From assembly GCA_902761365.1 (NCBI GenBank), contig CACWJZ010000005.1:1-63962 (forward strand): 63,962 nucleotides of DNA, written 5' to 3'. The notes beneath the pieces were generated by a model. That model was given only the letters and a program-made list of their open reading frames with translations, had not been told where the DNA came from and did not search any database. Numbering within the stretch: position 1 is the stretch's first letter; every line of letters starts with the position of its first letter. Shown here piece after piece: positions 15,925 through 24,149 of the stretch. A program made the position numbers and the translations under genes. The DNA is from an uncultured Eubacteriales bacterium. GTDB lineage: Bacteria > Bacillota > Clostridia > Christensenellales > CAG-138.

Positions 15925-17997
15925 ATGAAGAACTATACCGCTGAATCCATTCGCAACGTGGGCGTGTTTGGTCATGCTGGCGAAGGAAAGACCACTCTCG
16001 TAGAGACCATTTTGTTCAACACCGGCCTTGTGGACCGCATCGGCAAGGTGGAGAACGGCACCACCGTCTCCGACTTCGATCCCGAAGAAGCCAAGCGTGG
16101 CTGCTCCATCAACATGACCGTGGAGCCCGTGGAGTGGAAGAACACCAAGATCAACTTTATCGACGCCCCGGGCGGCTACGACTTCTACGGTGACGTGGCC
16201 TCCGCCGCGTTCCTGGCCGACAGCGCGCTCATCGTGGTCGGCGCCGTGTCCGGCCCCGTGGTGGGCGCCGAGAAGGCCATGGCCATGTGTGCGGCCCAGA
16301 GCATGCCCCGCATGATGGTCATCAACCAGATGGACCGTGAGAACGCCTCCTTCGAGAAGGTCATGGAAGCGGTCAACGCCAAGTTCGGCCCCAACGTGGT
16401 CCCCATCCAGCTGCCCATCATGCAGGGCGGCGCCTTCAAGGGCTTCGTGGACATCATCAACATGACCGCGTACATGTTCGACGGCAAGAACCTGAAGGAA
16501 GTGGCCATCCCTGGGAACTTGAGCGACGAAGCGCAGACCCTCTATGAGAAGCTGACCGAGGCCGCTGCTGAGGCGGATGAGGAGCTCATGGAGAAGTACT
16601 TCGAGGAGATGGAGCTGCCCAAGGAGGACATCCTCTTCGGTCTCAGCAAGGGTGTGAAGGAAGGCACGGTCACCCCCGTGGTCTGCACCTCCGCGCTCAA
16701 TAACGCCGGCGTGTTCACGCTGCTCGACAACATCGTGCACTACCTGCCCGCCGCTGCCGACGCCAAGCTCCCCGCCGCCACCGATCTCAATGGCAACGCC
16801 GTGGAGCTCACCCGGGACGGCAAGATGGTCGCCACCGTGGCCAAGACCATCAACGACCAGTTCGGCAAGTACTCCATCGTGAAGGTCCATCGCGGCACCC
16901 TGGACATCAACGTGGCGCCCTACAACGTGACCAGCGAGAAGGCGGAGAAGCCCACTGCGCCCGTGATCATGCGGGGCAAGAAGGCCATCGCTGTGGATAA
17001 GCTGAACGCCGGCGACATCGGCGCCCTGGCCAAGCTCCAGTTCACCGCCACCAACGATACCCTCTGCGAGCAGAGCGACATCGTGAAGGTCGCCCCCATC
17101 GAGTTCCCCAAGGCCTGCATCGCGCTGGCCATCGCGGCCAAGAACAAGGGCGAGGACGACAAGGTCATCGCGGGCCTCAACCGCATCCGTGAGGAGGACC
17201 CCACCATCACCATCGAGAAGAACATCGAGACCGGTGACGTGCTCCTGTGCGGTCTGGGCGAGAAGCACATTGACGTGGTGTGCAGCAAGCTCAAGAACAA
17301 GTTCAACGTGGAAGCCACCCTGAACGAGCAGCGCATCCCCTACCGTGAGACCATCCGCTCCACCGCGGAGGCCGAAGGTAAGCACAAGAAGCAGACCGGC
17401 GGCAGCGGCCAGTTCGGCGTGGTCAACATCAAGTTCGAGCCCGCTGACGAGGGCGTGGACTACGAGTTCGTGGATGCCATCGTGGGCGGCGTGGTCCCCC
17501 GCGAGTTCATCCCCGCCGTGGACAAGGGCCTGCGCGAGGCCATGCAGCACGGCGTCCTGGCCGGCTATCCCATGATCGGCGTCAAGGCGACCCTGTTCTT
17601 CGGCAAGTACCATCCAGTGGACTCCAAGGAAGTGGCCTTCAAGTCCGCCGCCCGTCTTGCCTATAAGGCGGCCTGCGTGAAGGCGTCTCCCGCCCTTATC
17701 GAGCCCATCTATCGGTACGACATCCTGGTGCCCAACGACAACGTGGGCGACATCATCGGTGATCTGAACCGTCGTCGGGGCCGCATGCTGGGCATGAACC
17801 CCGTGGACGGCGGTCTCACCGAGGTGGTGGCCGAAGCGCCTCTCGCTGAAATGACCAAGTACGCCACCGACCTGCTGGCCATGACCCAGGCCCGCGGCTC
17901 CTTCAAGAGCGAGTTCGTCCGCTATGAGGACGTGCCCGGCGACAAGGCCAAGAAGATCATCGAGGCGGCCAAGATCGAGGACGAAGAGGACGAATAA
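15925..17997 (+). CDS. EF-G-like translational GTPase paralogue
   Basis: The 690-residue protein has the five-domain layout of elongation factor G: a G domain (about 1-270), domain II (about 290-380) and domains III-V ending in a family-typical YATDLLAMTQARGSF. The G motifs are divergent: G1 is GHAGEGKTT, G3 is DAPGGYDF instead of DTPGHVDF, so the catalytic histidine is absent, and G4 is NQMD rather than NKMD. The acidic tail EDEEDE is extra. It belongs to the EF-G-2/FusA2-like group and is not the main EF-G. Its role in translation is unknown; it may act in stress or ribosome rescue (inference). Confidence 0.9.
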   Translation: MKNYTAESIRNVGVFGHAGEGKTTLVETILFNTGLVDRIGKVENGTTVSDFDPEEAKRGCSINMTVEPVEWKNTKINFIDAPGGYDFYGDVASAAFLADSALIVVGAVSGPVVGAEKAMAMCAAQSMPRMMVINQMDRENASFEKVMEAVNAKFGPNVVPIQLPIMQGGAFKGFVDIINMTAYMFDGKNLKEVAIPGNLSDEAQTLYEKLTEAAAEADEELMEKYFEEMELPKEDILFGLSKGVKEGTVTPVVCTSALNNAGVFTLLDNIVHYLPAAADAKLPAATDLNGNAVELTRDGKMVATVAKTINDQFGKYSIVKVHRGTLDINVAPYNVTSEKAEKPTAPVIMRGKKAIAVDKLNAGDIGALAKLQFTATNDTLCEQSDIVKVAPIEFPKACIALAIAAKNKGEDDKVIAGLNRIREEDPTITIEKNIETGDVLLCGLGEKHIDVVCSKLKNKFNVEATLNEQRIPYRETIRSTAEAEGKHKKQTGGSGQFGVVNIKFEPADEGVDYEFVDAIVGGVVPREFIPAVDKGLREAMQHGVLAGYPMIGVKATLFFGKYHPVDSKEVAFKSAARLAYKAACVKASPALIEPIYRYDILVPNDNVGDIIGDLNRRRGRMLGMNPVDGGLTEVVAEAPLAEMTKYATDLLAMTQARGSFKSEFVRYEDVPGDKAKKIIEAAKIEDEEDE

Positions 17998-18010
17998 TCA
18001 TCGGACCTAT

Positions 18011-18039
18011 CAGGAGGGAGGCAGCTCCCTCCTGTTTTT
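18011..18039 (+). terminator. Intrinsic terminator after EF-G-like gene
   Basis: A 10-bp stem, CAGGAGGGAG/CTCCCTCCTG, with a GCAG loop and five T. The next start codon is 9 bases downstream of the T-run. Confidence 0.92.
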
Positions 18040-18048
18040 CTATTTGCT

Positions 18049-18504
18049 ATGCGATTTGAAAGAGATGAAGAGGCTGGCATCACCCTCCGTGTGAATGCCA
18101 TCGTCCAGGCTGTTTTTATTTTGGTGGCCTTGGGCCTGTGTGTCAAATTCATGCTGGAGGCGTCGCCTCGTGTCCTTTTGGCTGCGGTGCTGGTGGGCTG
18201 TGTGATTTTCATGCTCATCCGCATGCTGCGCTTCATTCACCTGTACGGCCTGTGGAAAAACGCCTATTTTGAGATGGGGGACGACAGGGTCCGCGGCTAT
18301 GGTGCGGACAGGAAGCTCCGCCATGGCCGTGCCTTCGACGTCCCGGCAGGGGATGTGAAGAAGTCGGAGATCATCACCGTAGCCATGACGCAGAAGACCG
18401 CCCTGGATGCGCTGAAGCTGACCACAGCCGACCAGACCTATATCGTGGTAGGTCTTTCCGTGGATGATGGGATCCGGAAGGCGCTTGAATTGGACCGGGA
18501 TTGA
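18049..18504 (+). CDS. Small two-span membrane protein, unknown function
   Basis: The 151-residue protein has two hydrophobic helices at about residues 16-35 and 40-58 (VFILVALGLCVKFM, VLLAAVLVGCVIFMLI) and a soluble C-terminal half with beta-strand character (YFEMGDDRVRGYG, TYIVVGLSVDDG). That arrangement recalls membrane-anchored bacterial PH-like proteins, but the match is only structural. The ATG lies directly behind the EF-G terminator and has no ribosome-binding site, so expression probably depends on read-through or on an unseen promoter. Confidence 0.65.
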   Translation: MRFERDEEAGITLRVNAIVQAVFILVALGLCVKFMLEASPRVLLAAVLVGCVIFMLIRMLRFIHLYGLWKNAYFEMGDDRVRGYGADRKLRHGRAFDVPAGDVKKSEIITVAMTQKTALDALKLTTADQTYIVVGLSVDDGIRKALELDRD

Positions 18505-18514
18505 CCAAAAACAT

Positions 18515-18547
18515 AACAGGGAAGGCAAAACGCTTTCCCTGTTTTTT
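18515..18547. terminator. Convergent terminator between 18049 gene and trpS
   Basis: A 12-bp stem with one G-U pair (AACAGGGAAGGC/GCTTTCCCTGTT), loop AAAAC, and six T on the plus strand. On the minus strand a looser T-rich stretch follows. Confidence 0.88.
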
Positions 18548-18563
18548 GCTTTCTGGGAACCGT

Positions 18564-19679
18564 TTACAGCTTCGCCGCTTTGAGCTGCTTCTCCCATTCC
18601 TTCACGATGCGGCGGTCGGCAAAGTAGTCGATGCGCATGGCCGCGCACACCCGAGCCAAGGTGGTGTTGGTGATCTCCCGAGCCTTGGCCGTGCCTGCCT
18701 CCAGAATGTCGTATACCGTGTCCAGGTCCGCCTCCCATTTGGCCCGCTCAGCGCGGATGGGGGAGAGGGTCTCCTCCAGGACTTGGATCAGGAACTTCTT
18801 GCAGGTGCCGTCCCCCAGGCCACCCCGCTGATAGTGCTCCTTCATCTCCGCCAGGTTGGCGTACTGGGGCAGGAACTCCCGGAAATGATCGTCGGTGGAG
18901 AAAGCATCCAGGTACGTGAACACCACGTTCCCCTCGATGTGGCCCGGGTCCTCGATCCGAAGGTGCTGGGGGTCCGTGAACATCTTCCCGTTCACCTGCT
19001 TCTTCACGGTCTTAGCATCGTCGGAGAGGTAGATGCAATTGCCCAGGGACTTGCTCATCTTGGCCTTGCCATCCACGCCGGGGAGCCGCCGCTGGGTCTC
19101 GTTCTCCGGGATCATGGCCCGGGGCATGACCAGGGTCTCGCCGTAGGTCCGGTTGAACTTCTCCACTATCTCCCGGGTCTGCTCGATCATGGGCAGCTGG
19201 TCCTCGCCCACGGGCACCACCGTGGCGTCGAAGGCCGTGATGTCCGCCGCCTGGGACACGGGGTAGCAGAAGAAGCCTGCGGGGAGCCCCTCGTCGGCAA
19301 AGCCCCGCATCTGCATCTCCGACTTGACCGTGGGGTTCCGGGAGAGCCGGGCCGTGGTCACCAGGTTCATATAGTAGAAGGTCAGAGCGTGGAGGGCGGG
19401 GAGCCCGGACTGGATGCAGATGGTGGACTTCTCCGGGTCCAGGCCGGAGGAGAGGTAATCCAACGCTACGTTCACGATGTTCTCCCGGATCTTTCCGGGG
19501 TTGTCTGCATTGTCCGTCAGGGCCTGGTCGTCGGCGATGAGAATATTGATGGCATCGAATTTGCCGGAGTTCTGCAGTTCCACCCGCCGCCGCAGGGAGC
19601 CCACATAATGACCGAGGTGCAGCCGCCCCGTGGGCCGGTCGCCGGTGAGGATGATCTGTTTCTGTGCCTTGCTTTCCAT
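18564..19679 (-). CDS. trpS: Tryptophanyl-tRNA synthetase
   Basis: The 371-residue class I enzyme charges tRNA-Trp. TGDRPTGRLHLGHYVGS holds the HIGH-type motif and DGKAKMSKSLGN the KMSKS motif; PVGEDQLPMIEQTREI is typical. It starts 3 bases after uvrC with AAAAGGAAGG upstream and is the last gene of the xth-maf-uvrC-trpS run. No T-box leader is seen, so it is not controlled by tRNA-Trp in the usual way. Confidence 0.96.
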   Translation of the reverse strand: MESKAQKQIILTGDRPTGRLHLGHYVGSLRRRVELQNSGKFDAINILIADDQALTDNADNPGKIRENIVNVALDYLSSGLDPEKSTICIQSGLPALHALTFYYMNLVTTARLSRNPTVKSEMQMRGFADEGLPAGFFCYPVSQAADITAFDATVVPVGEDQLPMIEQTREIVEKFNRTYGETLVMPRAMIPENETQRRLPGVDGKAKMSKSLGNCIYLSDDAKTVKKQVNGKMFTDPQHLRIEDPGHIEGNVVFTYLDAFSTDDHFREFLPQYANLAEMKEHYQRGGLGDGTCKKFLIQVLEETLSPIRAERAKWEADLDTVYDILEAGTAKAREITNTTLARVCAAMRIDYFADRRIVKEWEKQLKAAKL

Positions 19680-19682
19680 GGT

Positions 19683-21533
19683 TTACCCTTCCTTTTTTTC
19701 TTCTGAATCGTTTGTATCGTCTGCCGGGTGGAAGAAGCGGTACACCGCCTCCGCCGCCGGTCGGCTCATGCCCTTGACCTTCGCTAAGTCCTCCACCGTG
19801 GCGCTGGCGATGGCATCCCGGGTGATGAAGGCGTCGAACAGGGCGCGCTTGCGGGTGTCGCCGATGCCCTCGATGCCATCCAGCACCGACAGGAGCGCGT
19901 TACGCTGGTGGAGGGACCGGTGATAGGAGATGGCGAAGCGGTGGGCCTCGTCTCGGATCCGCTGCAACAGGTGCAGCACCGGGCTGCTCCGGGGCAGCAG
20001 GATGGGCTCATCCCCGTCCGGGGTATAGATGGCCTCCTGGCTCTCCGCCAGGGCGATCACGTTGAGGTAGGGGAGCCCCGCCTCGTTCAGCACCTTCTCC
20101 GCCACCTGGAGCTGAGTCCTGCCGCCGTCGATGATGACCAAATCCGGCCAGGGCGGCCCCTTCTTGAACCGCCGGGTCAGCACCTCCTCCATGGCGACAA
20201 GATCGTCACCGCCCGCCTCCGCCCGGATGCGGAAGCGCCGGTAGGCGTCCTTGTCCGGCTTCCCGTCGGTGAACACCACCATGGACGACACCGTGTCCGT
20301 GCCCATGATGTGGGAGTTGTCGAAGCACTCCATGCGGGTGGGGAATTCGTCGAGGCCCAGCAGCCCAGAAAGCTGCACCGCGGCCCCCTCGTCCCTATCC
20401 CAGGCCTTCTCCCGCAGGGCCTTCTCCTTCTCCAAAAGGTCTCGGCCGTTTTTCTCGGCCAGCTCCGTCAGCTTCTTTTTATCGCCCCGCTGGGGCACGG
20501 ACAGCTTCACCTTCCGGCCGGCGCGGGCGCCAAGCATCTCCTCAATGGCGTCACCGTTGGGCACGAGGCAGGACAGCAGCACCTCCCTGGGGGGCAGGAT
20601 GCCGTCCCGGTCGTAGAACTGGGTGAGGAAGGCGGAGAGGATGTCCGCCGGATCGTCCTCGCTGACAGCGGTCAGGGCAAAATGTTCCGTCCCCACGATC
20701 TTCCCCTGCCGCAGGAACAGGGCGAACACCATGGCTTGATCTTCCAGCTTCACAGGGGCGAAGATGTCCGCCTGGGCCTCCTTGGGGAAGATGGCCACCT
20801 GCTTCTCGTTGAGCCCCTCGATGGACCGGATCTGGTCCCGGAGCCGGGCGGCCCGCTCGAACTCCAGGTCCGCGGCGGCGGCCTCCATCTGCGCCCTCAG
20901 GTCCGCCAGCACCTTCTCCGTATGCCCCTCCAAAAAGGAGATGACCTCCTTCACGTACCCATGGTAGGTCTCCCGGCTCACCTGACCGGAGCAGGGGGCG
21001 CAGCACTTGCCGATGTGGTACATGAGGCAGGGCCGCTCCCGGCGGGCGATGGCCCGGGCCATGTCCTTCCGGCAGGGCCGGATGGGGAAGTGGGCCCGGA
21101 TGATGGCCACCTGTTCCCTGAGAACGATGGCGGACAGGTAGGGTCCGAGGTAGGTAGCCCCGTCCGAGCGTATGCGGCGCACCACCTCCACCCGGGGGAA
21201 GTCCGCCTTGAGGTCGATCCGCACGTAGGGGAAGTGCTTGTCGTCCTTCAGGAGGATGTTGTACTTGGGCATGAACTCCTTGATGAGGTTGCTCTCCAGG
21301 GAGAGGGCCTCCATCTCGTTGTTCACGCCGATGGTCTCAAAGTCCTCGACATGGCTGACCATGGCCCGGACCTTGGGCGTGTGGTCCTTGCCCGCCTGAA
21401 AGTACTGGCTGACCCGGTTCTTGAGACTGATGGCCTTGCCCACATAGATGACCGTGCCGGTCCCGTCCAGCATCTTATAGACGCCGGGGGTGTCGGGCAG
21501 GAGCTTCAGCTTGTCGGCGATGACCTGGTTCAT
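19683..21533 (-). CDS. uvrC: Excinuclease ABC subunit C
   Basis: The 616-residue nuclease makes both incisions in nucleotide excision repair after UvrAB find a lesion. The GIY-YIG domain is at the N-terminus (PGVYKMLDGTGTVIYVGKAI), a UVR motif lies near residue 210 (LRAQMEAAAADLEFERAARLR, seen as a charged coiled segment), the RNase H-like domain contains ECFDNSHIMGTDTVSSMVV, and the C-terminus has helix-hairpin-helix motifs (LDGIEGIGDTRKRAL, LAKVKGMSRPAAEAVY). It overlaps maf by 4 bases. Confidence 0.97.
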   Translation of the reverse strand: MNQVIADKLKLLPDTPGVYKMLDGTGTVIYVGKAISLKNRVSQYFQAGKDHTPKVRAMVSHVEDFETIGVNNEMEALSLESNLIKEFMPKYNILLKDDKHFPYVRIDLKADFPRVEVVRRIRSDGATYLGPYLSAIVLREQVAIIRAHFPIRPCRKDMARAIARRERPCLMYHIGKCCAPCSGQVSRETYHGYVKEVISFLEGHTEKVLADLRAQMEAAAADLEFERAARLRDQIRSIEGLNEKQVAIFPKEAQADIFAPVKLEDQAMVFALFLRQGKIVGTEHFALTAVSEDDPADILSAFLTQFYDRDGILPPREVLLSCLVPNGDAIEEMLGARAGRKVKLSVPQRGDKKKLTELAEKNGRDLLEKEKALREKAWDRDEGAAVQLSGLLGLDEFPTRMECFDNSHIMGTDTVSSMVVFTDGKPDKDAYRRFRIRAEAGGDDLVAMEEVLTRRFKKGPPWPDLVIIDGGRTQLQVAEKVLNEAGLPYLNVIALAESQEAIYTPDGDEPILLPRSSPVLHLLQRIRDEAHRFAISYHRSLHQRNALLSVLDGIEGIGDTRKRALFDAFITRDAIASATVEDLAKVKGMSRPAAEAVYRFFHPADDTNDSEEKKEG

Positions 21534-22111
21534 AGGACCCGGTGCTGCTCGTCGATCACATGGGCCTGGAGCAGCATCTCATAGAGGGTGGGGGCAGGCA
21601 TGCCGATGATGTTGAAATAGTTCCCCTCCAAGTGGTCCACGAACAGGCTGGCCGGTCCCTGGACCCCGTAGGAGCCCGCCTTGTCCAGGGGGTCCCCGGT
21701 ACCCACGTACCAGTCGATCTCCGCATCGCTCATGGGCCGGAAGGTCACATCCGTCCGGGCGGAGCGAATATCCGCATGGCCCGGGGTCAGCACGCAGATG
21801 CCGGTATACACGATGTGGCTCCGGCCCTGCAACAGGTGCAGATACTCCTTCGCCCGCGCCGGGGTGTGGGGCTTGCCCAGCACCCGGCCGTCCAAGTCCA
21901 CCACCGTGTCCGCGCCGATGACGCAGCAATCGGGGTGTGCGGCGAACACGGCCTGGGCCTTCTGCTCCGCCAGGGCCTTCACCAGCTCCTCGGGCGTGGC
22001 GCCCACGGGCGGGACCTCCTTCACGTGGCTTTCGATCACCTCAAAGGGCAGGTCCATGAGCTGCAGTATCTCCCGCCGCCGGGGGGATTGGGAGGCCAGG
22101 ATGATCTTCAT
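21530..22111 (-). CDS. maf: Maf family nucleotide pyrophosphatase
   Basis: The 193-residue enzyme hydrolyses modified or non-canonical nucleoside triphosphates (dTTP/UTP-type specificity in many members) and is linked to septum control. Family motifs are LASQSPRRREIL at the N-terminus, IGADTVVDLDGRVLGKP and SYGVQGPASLFVD. The start at 22111 overlaps the xth stop by 4 bases; the frame stays open further upstream but is not Maf-like. Confidence 0.95.
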   Translation of the reverse strand: MKIILASQSPRRREILQLMDLPFEVIESHVKEVPPVGATPEELVKALAEQKAQAVFAAHPDCCVIGADTVVDLDGRVLGKPHTPARAKEYLHLLQGRSHIVYTGICVLTPGHADIRSARTDVTFRPMSDAEIDWYVGTGDPLDKAGSYGVQGPASLFVDHLEGNYFNIIGMPAPTLYEMLLQAHVIDEQHRVL

Positions 22112-22866
22112 AGGGCCTCCGCGAGCAGTTCCACGGGGCAGTGGTCGCTGCCGTATACGTCGCTGAGGATCAAGCTGTCGCTGACCTTCTCCATGAGCCG
22201 TTCGCTGACCAAAAAGTAGTCGATGCGCCAGCCCGCATTGTTCTCCCGGGCGTGGAAGCGATAGCTCCACCAGGAGTACCGGTCCCGAGCGTCGGGATAC
22301 AGGCGGCGGAAGGTGTCCGCAAAGCCGCTGCTGAGCAGCACGGTCATCTTGGCCCGCTCCTCGTCGGTGAAGCCGGCGTTCATGCGGTTGGATTTGGGGT
22401 TCTTGATGTCGATCTCCTCATGGGCCACGTTCATATCCCCGCAGACGATGACGGGCTTTTGCTCATCCAGCCCCTTGAGATACGCCAAAAAGGCGTCCTC
22501 CCAGGTCATCCGGTAGGCGAGGCGCCGCAGCCCGTCCTGGGAGTTGGGCGTGTACACAGTGACGAAGAAGAACCCCGGGTACTCCAGGGTGATGATGCGG
22601 CCCTCGTGGTCGTGCTCCTCCACGCCCATGCCGAAGGTCACGGACAGGGGCGGCTCCTTCACGAAGACGGCGGTGCCGGAGTAGCCCTTCTTCTCGGCGC
22701 TGTTGAAGTACATGGTATAGCCGGGCAGGTCGAAGTTCACCTGCTCGGGCTGCATCTTGGTCTCCTGTAGCCCAATGATGTCGGGCTGCTCCGCCTGAAC
22801 GAAGTCCAGGAAACCCTTTGTGAGACAGGCTCGAAGGCCATTGACGTTCCATGAGATCAGTTTCAT
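22108..22866 (-). CDS. xth: Exodeoxyribonuclease III (AP endonuclease)
   Basis: The 252-residue enzyme cuts DNA at abasic sites and has 3' exonuclease activity. MKLISWNVNGLRACL, IGLQETKM, GYSGTAVFVK, VCGDMNVAHEEID and YGSDHCPVELL are the ExoA/Xth hallmarks with the catalytic Glu, Asp and His. The ATG at 22866 is preceded by no ribosome-binding site; TATAAT ends 6 bases upstream, so the mRNA is probably leaderless. It heads the operon xth-maf-uvrC-trpS, a repair and housekeeping group. Confidence 0.96.
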   Translation of the reverse strand: MKLISWNVNGLRACLTKGFLDFVQAEQPDIIGLQETKMQPEQVNFDLPGYTMYFNSAEKKGYSGTAVFVKEPPLSVTFGMGVEEHDHEGRIITLEYPGFFFVTVYTPNSQDGLRRLAYRMTWEDAFLAYLKGLDEQKPVIVCGDMNVAHEEIDIKNPKSNRMNAGFTDEERAKMTVLLSSGFADTFRRLYPDARDRYSWWSYRFHARENNAGWRIDYFLVSERLMEKVSDSLILSDVYGSDHCPVELLAEAL

Positions 22867-22872
22867 GTGCCC

Positions 22873-22901
22873 ATTATACCATCGGTCCCTTCGGTTGACA
22901 A
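22873..22901 (-). promoter_or_regulatory. Promoter of xth operon, leaderless type
   Basis: On the minus strand TTGTCA (22896-22901), 17 bases, TATAAT (22873-22878) preceded by TGG (extended -10). The start codon follows after six bases. Confidence 0.85.
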
Positions 22902-22923
22902 GAACGGACAAAAGCAATAAGAT
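22895..22923 (+). promoter_or_regulatory. Promoter of small winged-helix gene
   Basis: TTGACA (22895-22900), 17 bases, TAAGAT (22918-22923). Its -35 box shares five of six bases with the minus-strand -35 box of xth. Confidence 0.75.
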
Positions 22924-22942
22924 ACAAAAAACGGAGGAAGCT

Positions 22943-23131
22943 ATGGAAGAAAAGCTGCTATCGGCCCTGCGGGCCAGGGCATACAGGGGCGCATGCCGCA
23001 TCGAGGACAAAAAAGTCTTGGCGCAGGAGTTGGGCATCAGCGTGGGAAAGCTGGCCGCCCTACTCTATACCCTGAGCGGCGAAGGCCGGATATTGCAGGA
23101 GCGTGACATAATCCTGCTGCTCGATGAATGA
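22943..23131 (+). CDS. Small winged-helix-like DNA-binding protein
   Basis: The 62-residue protein MEEKLLSALRARAYRG, then LAQELGISVGKLAALLYTL, GEGRILQERDIILLLDE, reads like a single winged helix: a helix-turn-helix followed by a short wing. No partner domain is present. ACGGAGG lies 8 bases before the ATG and a good promoter is upstream. It could be an autoregulator, or a regulator of the divergent xth operon with which it shares promoter sequence; this is inference. Confidence 0.7.
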   Translation: MEEKLLSALRARAYRGACRIEDKKVLAQELGISVGKLAALLYTLSGEGRILQERDIILLLDE

Positions 23132-23145
23132 ATGGTTGCAATCTC

Positions 23146-23174
23146 TTGAAATTTTGACGGCTATGTGCTAAAAT
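23146..23174 (+). promoter_or_regulatory. Promoter of lysophospholipase-like gene
   Basis: TTGAAA (23146-23151) and TAAAAT (23169-23174), 17 bases apart. Leader of about 27 bases with GTGGAGG. Confidence 0.7.
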
Positions 23175-23207
23175 ACTATATCTTATGTATCGTGGAGGTT
23201 CATGGGG

Positions 23208-24149
23208 ATGAGCATCACGCAAAAAGAGCGCCGGTTCCCGTCGGCTACGGGCCTGTGCGACATCGTCTATCGGCAGTGGCTCCCGGAGGAGGTCCGCGGC
23301 GCGGTGGTGCTGGTGCACGGCATGTCGGAGCATATCGCCCGCTATGACGCCTTCGCTAAATTCCTGGCGGAGAATGGCTTTTTGGTGTCCGGCCTCGATC
23401 TCCCTTCCCACGGCAAGAGCTGGAAGGAAGGCGTGCCCCGGGGCTACTTCGGCACCGAGGACGGCTGGGGCAAGACCCTGCTGGACATCCGCACCCTCTG
23501 CGCCACGGTGCGCAAGGAGAATCCCCAGGTGTCCGTCACCCTATACGGCCATTCCATGGGCTCCCTGCTGAGCCAGGATTACGTGTCCCGCTATACCAAC
23601 GACTTCGACGCCGTGGTCCTCTGCGGCACCTCCGGCCCCAATCCCATGGCCTCCATCGGCCGGTTTCTCTGCCGTCGGGAGATCAAGGCAGGCCGGGGCA
23701 TGGCCCCCAGTCCCAAGCTGGACAAGCTCTGCTTCGGCGGCTTCGCCAAGAAGATCCCCAACGCCAAGACCCCCTTCGATTGGCTAAGCAGGGACGAGGA
23801 GAACGTGAACGCCTACATCGCCGATCCCCTCTGCGGGTTCCCCTTCACCCCCTATGGGTATGCGGATCTCATGGGCGCCATGGGCCACATCGCCAACGCC
23901 AAGTGGGCCGCCAAGGTGCCCAACATGCCGATCCTGCTGATCTCCGGCGACATGGACCCTGTGGGCGGCATGGGCAAGGGCGTGCGGAAGGTCGATCGGT
24001 TCTTGGAGAACTCCGGCCACACCCGGGTGACCTTCAAGCTCTATTCCGGCGCCCGCCATGAGATTTTGAACGAGACCAACCGGCAGGAGGTCTATGATGA
24101 CGTGCTCCTGTTCCTGGAGGCCGTGGCGGCAGGAGGGGAGCAGGAATGA
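23208..24149 (+). CDS. Alpha/beta hydrolase, lysophospholipase / monoacylglycerol lipase-like
   Basis: The 313-residue enzyme is of the Hydrolase_4 type: VVLVHGMSEHIARYDAFAKF at the N-terminus, the nucleophile elbow LYGHSMGSLLS, the acid in LLISGDMDPVGG and the histidine in YSGARHEILNE. There is no signal peptide. It probably acts on lipid esters in the cytoplasm or at the inner face of the membrane. GGAGG at 23194-23198 fits the ATG at 23208 (9 bases) better than the one at 23202. Confidence 0.88.
   Translation: MSITQKERRFPSATGLCDIVYRQWLPEEVRGAVVLVHGMSEHIARYDAFAKFLAENGFLVSGLDLPSHGKSWKEGVPRGYFGTEDGWGKTLLDIRTLCATVRKENPQVSVTLYGHSMGSLLSQDYVSRYTNDFDAVVLCGTSGPNPMASIGRFLCRREIKAGRGMAPSPKLDKLCFGGFAKKIPNAKTPFDWLSRDEENVNAYIADPLCGFPFTPYGYADLMGAMGHIANAKWAAKVPNMPILLISGDMDPVGGMGKGVRKVDRFLENSGHTRVTFKLYSGARHEILNETNRQEVYDDVLLFLEAVAAGGEQE

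Noticed and set aside
15841-17613. 590-codon minus-strand frame opposite the EF-G paralogue
   Set aside because: His/Val/Leu/Gly-rich shadow sequence without motifs or ribosome-binding site.
18564-19760. T-box leader for trpS
   Set aside because: trpS starts 3 bases after uvrC and no T-box sequence or antiterminator is seen.
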